Shown here: positions 38,070-48,500 of the stretch, in pieces
How the letters are laid out: every line of letters begins with the position of its first letter
Position numbering within the stretch: the first letter of the stretch is position 1
Assembly: GCA_003024785.1 (NCBI GenBank)
Contig: PUQB01000062.1
Location: forward strand, 706,064-770,063
Source: Selaginella tamariscina
Taxonomy: Eukaryota > Streptophyta > Lycopodiopsida > Selaginellales > Selaginellaceae
Reading direction: 5' to 3'
Length of the DNA stretch: 64,000 bases
Translations under genes and position numbers: made by a program
Notes under the pieces: model-generated
Database searches by the model: none
Seen by the model: the letters and a program-made list of their open reading frames with translations, nothing else
What the model was told of the DNA's origin: nothing

Positions 38070-39459
38070 GACAACGCAAGGAGAAAGCTCGGTGGTTTAG
38101 GAAAGCAAAGCAAAAGATTAAACACACTTTCCTTACCAAAAAAAAATTACAATCGTTAACAATAAACGTGAATACACGTTTGTATATAATTAATTCTATG
38201 CTGCCCAGTCACAGTGTTCTTAATGATGTCCTCTCTAGTATCACCGATTTAATTTAATTTCTACCTTTTATGATTTGAAATATCTTCACATTTACCAATT
38301 ATTCACATATTTTAAAATAAACCCTAAATATTAATGTCACATTTATTCCGTAGGGTTCACTGTTTTCATTGCGGCTAGGGTTTTTTGGTAGATAGGGTTT
38401 ACTGTTTCCATTGCGGCTAGGGTTCTTTCAATCTCAGATCTGTTTCCACTGCGGCAGATCCAGAGGGTTTCTTCAATCTCAGATCTCAGAGTTACGGTTT
38501 CCACTGCGGCGCCATCCATTTCGACTCGATTCGTGCAGCGCCCAAGTATAACAATGGAGATTTCTGTGCCGATTTAGATTCTCGGCACCATCCTGCTCAG
38601 CCGGCGGCCACAAGGTATGTGTAATTTCTGTATTTTATGATTTGCTGCTCAAAGTATTTCTTTTTCCAGAGATATAGGGTCTTCTTATTTGTGCCGACTG
38701 AGAGCAACGGCACCATCCTGGTTCAGTCGGCAAACACAAGGTATCGTCGATTTATTTATTTTTTTCCTTGCGGCTCAAGTATACGTGTCACAATGTTTTT
38801 TTTCAGAGTTAATGGGTCTTTCCATTTGTGCCGACTGAGAGTGACGGCACCATCCTGGTTCAGTCGGCAAAACAAGGTATTTTCGATTTGTTTTTTTTGC
38901 TTTCTGGCTCAAGTATTCGTATCACAAGTTTTTTTTTCAGAGTTAATGGGTCTTCCCATTTGTGCCGACTGAGAGTGACGGCACCATCCTAGTTCAGTCG
39001 GCAGCCACAAGGTATTTTGAATTTTTTTTTTTTGCTTTCTGGATCAAGTATTCGTATCACATTGTTTTTTTTCAGAGTTAATGTGTCTTCCATTTGTGCC
39101 GACTGAGAGTGACGGCACCATCCTTCTTCAGTCGGCAGCCACAAGGTATTTTGAATTAGTTTTTTTTTCTTTGCGTCTCAAGTATTTCTTTTAAAACAGT
39201 TAATGGGTCTTCCCATTTGTGCCGTCTGAGAGGGACGGCACCATCCTATCTCAGTCGGCACCATTATCTCTTCAGTGCCGTCTGAAGAGGTCGGCACAAA
39301 CTATCTCAGTCGGCAGGTTTTTCTTTCTACATCTCTCTGCGACTGAGAGGGTCGGCACATCTAGCTTGAGTCGCAGGCCACAAGGTTTAGTCATCTTTGT
39401 TTGTTTTTTTATTTTGTCTAATCAATTGACTTGTGTGTTTGCTTTCCAGAGTTTACAAA
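38070..39459. promoter_or_regulatory. Divergent promoter region of the MULE
   Basis: Lies between the two start codons. The transposase-proximal 450 bp are AT-rich. From 38350 there are three copies of a gtttccactgcggc-like block, then the motif array at 38560-39310. Splice-like borders (ttttcag|agttaatggg and cacaag|gtat) surround each array unit, so the array may be transcribed as repeated 5'UTR exons of the methyltransferase gene. Confidence 0.55.
38560..39310 (+). repeat. Array of about 134-bp units with a GCCGACTGA/TCAGTCGGC inverted repeat
   Basis: gtgccg cores start at 38566, 38691, 38828, 38962, 39096, 39219 and 39275. The full units contain gtgccgactgagagtgacgg, caccatcctggttcagtcgg and cacaaggtattt. 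The outer GCCGACTGA and TCAGTCGGC are exact complements about 21-23 nt apart, and gtgccg/cggcac form a smaller nested inverted repeat. Copies of gccgactg also occur near both element ends (34864 and 42758). Confidence 0.85.
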
Positions 39460-42400
39460 ATGGTGAGAGCTTCAAAACGTCTACTAGAGACTGCGCCTGA
39501 TGAAGAGCCACGGGAAGAGAAGAGGATATCGAAGCAGAAGCGAGGCAAGAGAGGAGAACCATCTAATGTAGCAAAGGAGGATCCTCCAGTGACTCAGTCT
39601 GGAGTAGTAGCAGTTGAGCAAGAACAGCCTCCACCAACAATCACAGATTTCCCGGAGAGCTCGTCGCAGTTGCCTCCTTCATCCGCTGAGGTTGCAGTCC
39701 TGAACGAGCAAGTGCAGATGACAGAGGCTGAAGCTAGCGAGGACGACTTGGAGGAGGCAGTCAGCAAAAAGAGAGGCCGCGGGAAAGCTGATTCAAAAGG
39801 CAAGAAGGCGAAGAGCGATAAGGAGCCGAAGGAGTTATACAGCATACCGGCGAGCCTGCATTTGGAGAGCTCAGCAAACCTGCTCGACAAAATTACTATC
39901 AAGGGACTTGGTGATCCTCCTGATGTGCCCATCTGCAGAATACATTCAACGAGGTGGTTCGACGAGTGAACCCAGGGGACTTGGACAGGCTGGTGTCATC
40001 GTTGAAGAAGGCTGGTTATCTACGCAACACGGCCTTGTTCATTCTGTCCATCGGAGATCGACTCACTGCTGAGGAGCTATCGGAGCTGTCGAAGGACACG
40101 ATTCAGTACGAGCAGCACCGGTCTTTCGAGCAAGCTCTTACTCAGCCGGAGTACAAACAGTGGGCTTCAAGGCTCTCAAACAGGAAGTTTAGCTGCTGGG
40201 ACGGGAACCATAGGCTACAGGCTTTGCAGAAGCTGTACCGAGAGGATGCAGAGGACAACCAGCGATGGGCTATTCGCGTTCGATCGAGTTTCATCTCCAC
40301 GGAGAACCTCGACATTCTTCAACTGGTTTCGATGTTCCAATCGATTAACATGTGAGTATTTTCTTTTCTTTTTGTTAAGAGTTTAGACTTACAGTTTCGT
40401 TGAACAGATCTTCAGCAACATCTGTGGAAACAACGCTACCACATATTCTCCTCGCTGTAAAGGCGGTCTGCACTAGTACAGAAGGAACTCAGAAAATCCT
40501 CGAGTCACTCACGGAGGTTGATCGTCTTGAGGTGCGGAAGTGGAAGGAGAGTTCACAGGAAAGACGGCTTGGCATCCTCTTCCGAACCTGATCTGCGCAA
40601 AGATCCTTTTCAAGGTAACCTCCGATTTAATTTATAGGAAAGAATTTTTAACTTATTCTATGTGCAGAACGAGATCGACGATGATCTCGACAGAGCAGTC
40701 ACCAGTGCTAAGGGCAATTCACAGGTTGAGGTGAACCTGAAGCAGCTAGTGTACAAGAAGCATGACAAGCGTATGCACAAGTTCCTCTCCATCATAGACC
40801 CAGACTTGGGGGAGGAGTGGTTCCAGAAGGTGACAAACATCTCTCATAAGCAGTGTCGCTGGATGGGCATTGAGAAGCTGTATGCGATGTCAAAGGCGAA
40901 GATTCCAAACATGCTGCGACTCCGATACCTGAACAAGCTCACCCGTCTCGAATCCAAGGCAGAACAACAGACACTTGGGCTACCGGGCATGCAGGACAAA
41001 GAGTGGATCAAGTGGTTCACCTTGGACTTATATTGGAAGGCTGTGCGAGGAAGCCATTCAGATCCTTAAGGGGTTGCGAGAGGATGGTGAAGAAGTTGGA
41101 ACGGATGTCGACTTCATGAGCTGGTTTGACGAGATGAGAACTCGGAGCAAGTGCCTGGTCTTTCAGCCCTTCCATGACTGCATACGGTTCACTTATTCGA
41201 TGGAGCCGAATGAGTTTCTGGAGCGTGAGGAATCTGCGCGTCGGATGATATGGAGGTAAGCTTTCAATCCAGCATTGCTACTGTCTGACTTTGTGTTGCA
41301 GGTTCATACTGGCGAAGCAAATGACACCGTCCCATACGATGAAGCTGTGGACAGATCATACAAGCGAGCCTCACATGTGGTCGAAGAGCAGAGGAGCTCT
41401 AACACCGTTCGAACGGGAGCATGTTCCATTCTGGCTCGACTGTCCGTCGCAACAGCCACCAGCTTGGGAGAGCTCACTATTCGACATGCACGCAATGATC
41501 TACCAGCGATTGTTTGGGAGCCAGAAGAAGTAGAGGCTATCAAGAAGAGCAAGATGAAGAAGACGGTGCGGAAGACAACTACACCTGCAAAGGGATCGGG
41601 AGCGGGACCAAGCTCTTCTACAGCACCTCCGCCGGCATTCGACTTTACAATCAATGAGGTACAGCCACTTGTAGCTAGTTTGGACATCAAGGACGACCTG
41701 ATGACCTTCATCCCGACCCTGGCTGCATCCCGTGGATCCTACGACCTAGCTGTGTGCGACATGGAGGAGATGAGCAGGTCTTTCTTCGAGCCGGGTGCTT
41801 CCCAGACAGAGGTGTACACCAAGCTCCGACAACAGGTTGACAGACTACATACGGTTGAGTCACAAACGTTGTTCCAGGAAGTGGTAGGTGAATACGGCTT
41901 CAACCTCATCATCCTCGACTTGCCCAATGAGCTTGTATATGGAGGTGCTAGCATCAACAAGGACATTGTGCAGCTAGATCCGGTGAAGTTTGAGGAGGCC
42001 TTGCAGTTCAGTGGAATGCACTTGGCAGCGAGTGGTTTCATGGTCGTCTTCGCGAGTTCTCCTTCTGTTTCGGCGGTGATTCAGGCGGCTGCAGTAATCA
42101 ACTTGGAGGTTGCAGGGACTTACAGCGTCTACCGTGCACGAGGCTGGGGATACCGTGACAAAATTAAGGTAAGCTAGCTATTCAAGTTCAAGTTTAACTT
42201 GGTCTATGTGGCAGGATAACTTGTTAGTTCTCTTGGTGCTGCAAAGCTCTGAGAAGAAGTCGAAGAGGCCAAACCCTCTGGCGTTGACGAACACGATCCT
42301 CGTCGACACTGCCGACCGTTATCAGGAGGCTTGGTAAGGAAGTACTTTGCTATGTTTATCCTAATGGAAGTTTGTGCAGGATTATGATTCAACCGAAGAG

Positions 42401-42677
42401 TGTTCGACTCATGCAGCTTTTGATCGAGCGTCTCAGTAGACCTGGCGACCTAGTCTGGGATATTGGTTCCGGAACCGGGTCATCATTGTTAGCTGCCGTC
42501 GAGCTCGGAAGGAATATTATAGGAACCGAGAAGAGTTTCGAACTCTCTAGGTTGGCAACAAACAAGCTTGCAGAGAACATTAGACCAGAAGAGTTACCTA
42601 CTCAAACACCTCCACGTCCAAGCGTAACTGGTGGTTCGAGAACTGCAGCTTTACTTAAGATGAAGAAGAAACTTTAG
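39460..42677 (+). CDS. ParB-like domain fused to a permuted DNA methyltransferase (MULE cargo gene)
   Basis: Start at the ATG at 39460 (MVRASKRLLETAPDEEPREE), a lysine-rich disordered N-terminus. Exons end and begin at about 40351/40408, 40617/40669, 41255/41303, 42171/42215 and 42333/42380; the stop is at 42675-42677. Domain 1 (39930-40350) is ParB-like: FNEVVRRVNPGDLDRLVSSL, then FSCWDGNHRLQAL, equivalent to the ParB G-x-H-R box. A helical middle region follows. Domain 2 is an amino-methyltransferase with motif IV (LIILDLPNELVYGG, about 41905-41945) preceding motif X and motif I (SRPGDLVWDIGSGTGSSLLA, about 42437-42500), then NIIGTEKS. That order, IV before X-I, is the beta-class layout of N6-adenine/N4-cytosine enzymes. 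The catalytic box reads DLPN instead of [DNS]PP[YFW]. Single-base frame changes near 39940, 40545, 41042 and 41527 break the displayed frame, but sense is kept on each side. Confidence 0.8.
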
Positions 42678-42754
42678 CTAATGTATATTGAGTAATAAAT
42701 TAAGCTAATATAAAAAAAATAAAAAGAAATACAACAGTTTTAATAGAATTCTTT

Positions 42755-42830
42755 TTTGCCGACTGAGGCCAATACTGCCGACCAGAAAGAATATTCCAAA
42801 ATATTCTAGAATATTCTTGAATATTCGAGC
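42755..42830. promoter_or_regulatory. Subterminal motifs and TTC/GAA palindromes (right)
   Basis: tgccgactgag at 42757 and gccgacc at 42776 echo the internal array. 42804-42826 is five perfectly alternating TTC/GAA units spaced by two bases, the form of a strong heat-shock element. Confidence 0.5.
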
Positions 42831-42832
42831 CC

Positions 42833-42871
42833 AGGCCTCCTGGGCCCCAAGCCTCCAAAATGGCGACACTC
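42833..42871. repeat. MULE terminal inverted repeat, right
   Basis: Imperfect complement of the left end (34728-34766), ending ...ggcgacactc. Confidence 0.75.
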
Positions 42872-42880
42872 ATTGTTACG
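42872..42880. repeat. Target site duplication, right
   Basis: ATTGTTACG, identical to 34719-34727. Confidence 0.9.
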
Positions 42881-43372
42881 TGCATGTGTTTATGTATATA
42901 AAGACACTAATATACTATTTGTGTGTGCATACATAAGCGCCGAGGATTAGTCTGTATGATATGTCTTAAATCGCAAGTTAAGACTGTAATATATATAATA
43001 ATTGAGGAGTTTTAGGGATCAAATATGTATAAACAAAACATAAAACATTTTGTATACACGTATATAAATGTATATATACAGCATACATGCATCTACAAAG
43101 AGTCTTATATGATAATAAATATTAATATAAAATATATATGAAAATACAGTGTCAGCTTAATGAATGTACTTAATTTTAAACACCCTCTTTTAAGGATTCA
43201 TGTACCACTACTATATAAATATATATATATAACTGAATTTAAATATTTGAAGGTGAACCAAGGAATGCTTAGTGACGATGTTGTCGAGAAAGGTTGTGCA
43301 TTGCTATGCGTGTCGTATCCACAAAGCAACTGCCGGATTCGAACAATACCGAAAGAGCTTCTTTCCTTATAG
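42881..43372 (+). pseudogene. FdC1 copy 4, intron remainder and exon 2
   Basis: Resumes the FdC1 intron right of the MULE. Exon 2 at 43253-43372 is open and reads VNQGMLSDDVVEKGCALLCV, then SYPQSNCRIRTIPKELLSL and a stop, keeping the fourth cluster cysteine. It lost Ser-Glu after VNQ, and the C-terminus is shortened. With no intact exon 1 and an 8-kb insertion in the intron, it is a pseudogene. Confidence 0.88.
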
Positions 43373-43474
43373 CTTGTTACCAGTTCAGATTAATATATAT
43401 ATATAGTTTAATAAAATCATAGATAAATACGTATATAATTAAGTTTTGATGCATGTTAACCTGTCAAACGTTGT

Positions 43475-43547
43475 GGCTGCATAGCGCAGTGGATTAGCGC
43501 GTTGGACTTTGAATTTAAAGGTCATGGGTTGAATCCCGTTGTGGTCA
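43475..43547 (+). pseudogene. tRNA-Arg pseudogene (anticodon changed to TTG)
   Basis: Clear relative of the tRNA genes at 20231 and 21994, in the same position after an FdC1 exon 2. The anticodon loop is CTTTGAA, giving TTG (Gln-like) instead of TCG. The T loop has lost one base (gggttgaatccc) and the anticodon stem is mismatched. Not expected to be functional. Confidence 0.82.
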
Positions 43548-43562
43548 TATTTTCAACCTTAA

Positions 43563-44260
43563 GAATACATGTTTTATAAAATTTATGTATAATAATGTGT
43601 TGTGAGAGCTCAGAATATAAGAATGTATAAAGTCAGACACTTAGGTTTATGTATAATAATGTGTGAGAAAGTCAGACATTAGGTTATGTATAATAATGTG
43701 TTGGTGAGAGCTTGGAATATAAGAATGTATAAATGTAATAATGTGTTGTGAGAGCTTGCAATATAAGAATGTATAAAGTCAGACACTTAGGGATGATTAA
43801 GGTTAAAATAGAGCTTGAATGCATGCTTTATAAAATTTATGTATAATAATGTGTTGTGAGAGCTCAGAATATAAGAATGTATAAAGTCAGACACTTAAGG
43901 ATGATTAAGGTTAAAATAGAGCTTGAATGCATGCTTTATAAAATTTATGATAATAATGTGTTGTGAGACTCAGAATATAATGTATAAAGTCAGACACTTA
44001 GGATGATTAAGGTTAAAATAGAGCTTGAATGCATGCTTTATAAAATTTATGCATAATAATGTGCTTGGAATAATACATAAAGCGTTGTGATGACTTTTAC
44101 ACTTAGGAATGATTAAGGTTAAAATAGAGTTTGAATGCATGCTTTATAAAATTTATGCATAATAATGTTTTTGAGAGCTCGGAATGTATGCATAAAGTGT
44201 TGTGAGAGCTAAGAATATATGCATAAAGTGTTGTGAGAGATTGGAATATAGAAAAGTGTA
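43563..44260. repeat. Degenerate tandem repeat array, period about 100-125 bp
   Basis: Recurring text: gtataataatgtgttgtgag, ctcagaatataagaatgtat, aaagtcagacacttagg and gcttgaatgcatgctttata, repeated about six times with deletions. Confidence 0.88.
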
Positions 44261-44465
44261 TCTTGTATTAGTCTAAAACCTTAACTTATATATAGGAGCA
44301 AGTGGTATAGATTGAAACCAATTTGAGGGTTATCGAAATCTCACTGATGTTGTGAAAGTTTGAAATATAGAAATGTATATCTTGTATTATCCCAAAAGCC
44401 TAGCTTATATACATGAGCAAGTAGTCCAGATTGAAACCAATCCGACAACTATCAAAATCCTACTA
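44257..44465. repeat. Two diverged copies of a roughly 110-bp unit
   Basis: 44257-44345 and 44365-44460 share tatcttgtatta, gcttatata, agattgaaaccaat and atcaaaatc-like text. They may be part of the adjacent gypsy remnant. Confidence 0.6.
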
Positions 44466-44499
44466 TGCTAATAATAGTATGTGTGCATGCAGCCATACA

Positions 44500-45270
44500 T
44501 ATGGACTTTACATCATCCCTTCCTCTTGGAAGGACGGAAGGTGGTTAGGATTCTTTAGTAGATAGCCCGAGTTTGGAGGAACATTAGGAAGAGGCACTGG
44601 TGATCTGTAGGTGGCATAACTTGTTTCTGACCCCATTGTATAAAACGCTTCAACTGTTGCACATGCACAATCTCTAGAGAATCGGGTTGAATGTCGTGCC
44701 GAACCTTATAAACTTGCGGTCTTACCTATCACAGCACTCAATATGGTCCCTTCCATTGAGCAAGGAGCTTCTTAGCTAAACCACTTTCCGTGAGCTTGGA
44801 AAAACAAACCAACATTAGCTCATCCATCTTGTACTTCGTAGGTAAACAATGATGAGAGTTGTAACGCCATTGTTGTCCCACTTGTACGTGGCCCAAGTGT
44901 TTTGTAAACTCCGCTTGGACCAATGGAAGAATGTTTGTCAAATACCAATCTCAGGACTTAGCATCAACAGCTCATGGCACATGACCATATAAGAGCTTAT
45001 ATGGTGAAGTATCAATGAAATTATGTATTCTAGTGACATAAGCATATCAGAGAGATAGTAAATAACCATCCCAATCTAAATATTAAAAGTTCACGTACTT
45101 TGCAATCATCAATTTGAAAGTCCTAACGGGCATTCACCAAACCATCTGTCTGAGGATGATAAGTACTTGTGAAAGTGTGACATATCCCCAACCGAGATGT
45201 TAAGATATGAAATGCCTCAGCCATAAACACATGACTATTATTCGAGAGAATTCATTTCGGACAAGAATGT
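44500..45270 (-). mobile_element. Ty3/gypsy retrotransposon remnant (integrase region)
   Basis: On the minus strand the integrase signature TYHPQTDGLVNA is seen at about 45130-45170. It is followed downstream by degenerate text reading SPYKLLYGHVP and MTNILPLVQAEFTKHLGHVQ, then LAKKLLAQWKGPY, the chromodomain-proximal WKGPY-type motif. Frameshifts and stops are numerous and no LTR was identified. Confidence 0.72.
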
Positions 45271-45392
45271 TGGAACACGACCCAATTAAGGAGAAAGGTG
45301 CTAATAGTAGAGTCGCATTATGGGAATCGTCACTTCTTATTCATAAGTGTAGTAAGTGTACAAGCGATTATTCCCGTACAAGTATATACTAG
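45271..45392. other. Junction between gypsy remnant and LINE
   Basis: No gene. It ends in tatactag (45385-45392), which recurs at the other LINE flank. Confidence 0.35.
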
Positions 45393-45528
45393 CTTATTCC
45401 TCCCTACCCAACTAAGTTACCACGTCAACACTGCCATGTCAGCTTTACCACATCATTCTGCCAAATCAGCTTGCCACATCAACACCAGACCAGTTCAAAC
45501 TACCAAGCAGCATCCATGTTCGCCTCTC

Positions 45529-48500
45529 CTAACAAAAACCACCGAGGGGTTGCCATCTCCAAAAAACTTTAGCTCTCAATTGGCCCGGACACCGTACCAA
45601 TCGTCCTAGCACAGGGAGCCACCGCTCCTCATATACACCATACTCAGCTATGTCACACGTGTCTCTGGCTTGCTCATAGGCTGTGGCCACCAAAGATACT
45701 AACTGAACCCATAGGAATGCTAGGGCTCTTGCAGAGACCAACTTCGCCCTTGGAAGACACCAGCATTCTTGCTCTCCAGATTGTCCAGAGTGTGACGCCC
45801 CGAAGAAAATACCATTGTTGAGCAAAGAGGCTGGGTTGTTCCATTGGTTCAACCATTAGGCCCCCCGGGTCAAAGACTTGTCTCTGCTCCACTGATCCAG
45901 GGACACGCCAAACTCCCCTAGAGGCCTTTGCATGGCCTGCATGCTCACCCAAACAAGCTACTTCCCATCCTATTATAGAATCCTCACCCCATCCCAAACG
46001 TTGGACCAGCGACATCGTTCGAAACCACATGACTCGGGCCCTCCTACAGTCCCATAAGTAGTGTCGTTCTGTTTCTGGTAACCCACACGCACCACAACTT
46101 GTGTTTGGCAGACCTCTAATATTCACACACACTGCTAAGCTGTTTTGAAGAAGGAGCCACATGAACGTCTTTATTGCACTGGACCACTCCCCCTTCCAAA
46201 TCTCTGGGCCGACACTGTGCCAGGGATCTAGGAAGGCCTACTTTAATCAGGTGCTCCTGCAGCTTTGAAGGTGTCAACTTGCCAACAAACAGGGAACGAC
46301 CCATTCGTGGTTCATATCCAAAGAGTTCCCGCCCTTGTGCATGCTTCCATCTCCACATCTTCGGGTCCAAGTCAAGCACATCCACCGTTTGGCCACGAAA
46401 CCAATATAGTTGGTACCACTTTCCATGACGTACCTGCGGATCCACCACCGGCCGCTTCGGGCTCATGTTGACCCCCTGACCAGTTGTGCATCCACCAGCT
46501 CTGGTAGAGGGATGAAGCTAACTATGTGAGGCGTAAGTAGACCTTCCCTACCTGGCTGGAAACATGCTCCCTCGCCTGCCTCTAGATCCGCTACATACCA
46601 TATCATACCTGCTAGAACTACCCAGTCGCCAGTCCTGCGTATTGGTTGTGGCCAACACCACCGAAAGGCTTGAGCACTTGCACTCGAGTAGATGCTAAGA
46701 TTTTAATGGCTGTGATCTCACTAGCTGTTAAACTCCGCTGGGATCTGTTTGGCTCCCATTGTCGGACCCATTCAATCGCTGCTCCTTGTCTCATGTCCAG
46801 AGTCCTCAGTTGGCCAACCGTTTCGTAAACCTGCCGCATGCCATCAACAATAGGCAGCTTTTACACCCTGAGGCATGCGCTCATCACCCACTGGGATCCC
46901 GATACCCTCTGGGTGAACCAAGTCATGTAGGAACAAGGGCATAGAAGTGACCTCCTCCAACCTGGATGGCATTACTGACTGCAACGTGGCCCGAAGTTCC
47001 TCCCAGTGTCTCAACAAAAGTGCCACTAAACGACCCCCTTGTAGATGTGTCCCTGAACGGTGGGCGGCTGAACAACCACCTCGGGTCCTCTGCCCACTGT
47101 GCTCCCTGCACTTTGGACGGACGTCTTGGTTTGATTCGTAGCATCCTTGCCCGGAGCATGATCTTCCATGCTTGATTGCCGGGAAATAGGCTGCGAATCA
47201 CCATCTTCACCAGCAAAGCCTTCGCTGTCGGCTCGGGGGAACCAATCCTAAACCACCTTGCGCTCGTGATCTCGCACAAGAATCCCACCGAACACGTGCC
47301 TGGTACTTCCTCCTGGACAAATCGCCCTGCCAGACATAGGCTCTAACCAGCAATTGTATCTCCTTAAGGGTTCTATCCGTAAGGCTCCATATGCCCGCGT
47401 AGAACCACAAGGATCCTAGTAAGACCGCATTGGCTACAATAGCTCTGGCTGGTAAAGATAGTTTACGACTACCCCACCATGTGAGATGGCCGAGAAGACG
47501 TTGCAGCACAAATGCACTCTGTCGTCCCAGGTCATATTGGGCACCCACCTGCACACCCAGGTATCTCGTTGTTTGCTCCTGCTCTAACCAATCAAAGCCC
47601 CACTGAGACCCCCAATTCAACCGTGGCTGCTCACTAAACCAGATCCCTTTCGACTTATGCCAATTGGTCCTTGCTCCAGCTGCAATGTTAAAATGATCCA
47701 GCAAGTGCTTGAGTCTGTTCAGGTTCTCCCACGTTCCACGCACCAGGAAGCACGTGTCATCTGCAAAGTAGCTCCCAAGTAGTTCCTGTGCAACTGGAGG
47801 TCCGAGGTCCTCAAGAGCTCCTGTGCACTGTGTAGGGGTATCCCATAGACAGGGGCCGGACGAAGACGTGTCAGGAACGCGTGCATCGCTTCCGCCTGTA
47901 TGAGGAAAAGGTAGGGTGCCAAAGGACACCCTTGGCGAACAGATCGCTGGAGGTACACATGTCGACCTAGATAGCCGTTGATCAAGAGACGGCTACCTGA
48001 ATTCCTATAAAGTCGGGCAGTCCACTTAATGAATGGTTGAGGAAAGCCCATCCTCAACATCGTACCTTCCAGGAAGTCCAATCTACCCGATCATAAGCCT
48101 TTTCTCCATCCAGCAGTAGTGCACAATACGGAACCTGTTCCTCCCTAATGGTTTCTCCTGCTAACAACATCGTGGCCAGATTCTCGTACAGTTGTCTTCC
48201 TTGCAGGAATCCATTCTGTGCATGGTTAATCACCACTCGCATCACTGGTTGCAGCCGAGTCGCCATCGCTTTAGCGTATATCTTGTACACCGAGTTGAGC
48301 ATTGTGATCGGCCTCCAACTTCGCACCTCCGCCAAGTCTGCCAATCCCTCCTTCGGGATTAGAGCAATTACACCTTCCGTGATTGCATCTGCCCAAGGAA
48401 GTAGTGGGTTGCTGTCTTTTGCCACAATCCATTCCTGAAGCACAGCTTCTCCCAGCCAACGCCATGTTTGTGCAAAGAACTCCATTGGGAGACCATCCAG

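Larger units (their letters stand above)
34728..42871. mobile_element. Complete Mutator-like element carrying a methyltransferase gene (8,144 bp)
   Basis: The flanks are a perfect 9-bp direct repeat, ATTGTTACG at 34719-34727 and 42872-42880, the size typical of Mutator-like elements. The same site exists once, unoccupied, in the intact FdC1 intron (tgttacgtgtatgtg near 19674). The ends are imperfect inverted repeats of about 39 bp: GGGTCTCGGCG...GGAGGCT...CAGGAGGC on the left and GAGTGTCGCC...GGAGGCT...CAGGAGGC as complement of the right. Two divergently transcribed genes fill it: the transposase (-) on the left and the ParB-methyltransferase (+) on the right, separated by a 1.4-kb region with a tandem motif array. 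Each extreme end also has TTCTAGAATATTC-type palindromes. Confidence 0.9.

Noticed and set aside
38560..39310. CRISPR-like array
   Set aside because: The whole unit, not just a short direct repeat, is conserved and there are no unique spacers; it lies in a plant transposon.
42881..43372. Second functional ferredoxin gene
   Set aside because: Exon 2 is open, but the matching exon 1 is reduced to a remnant and the intron holds an 8-kb element.
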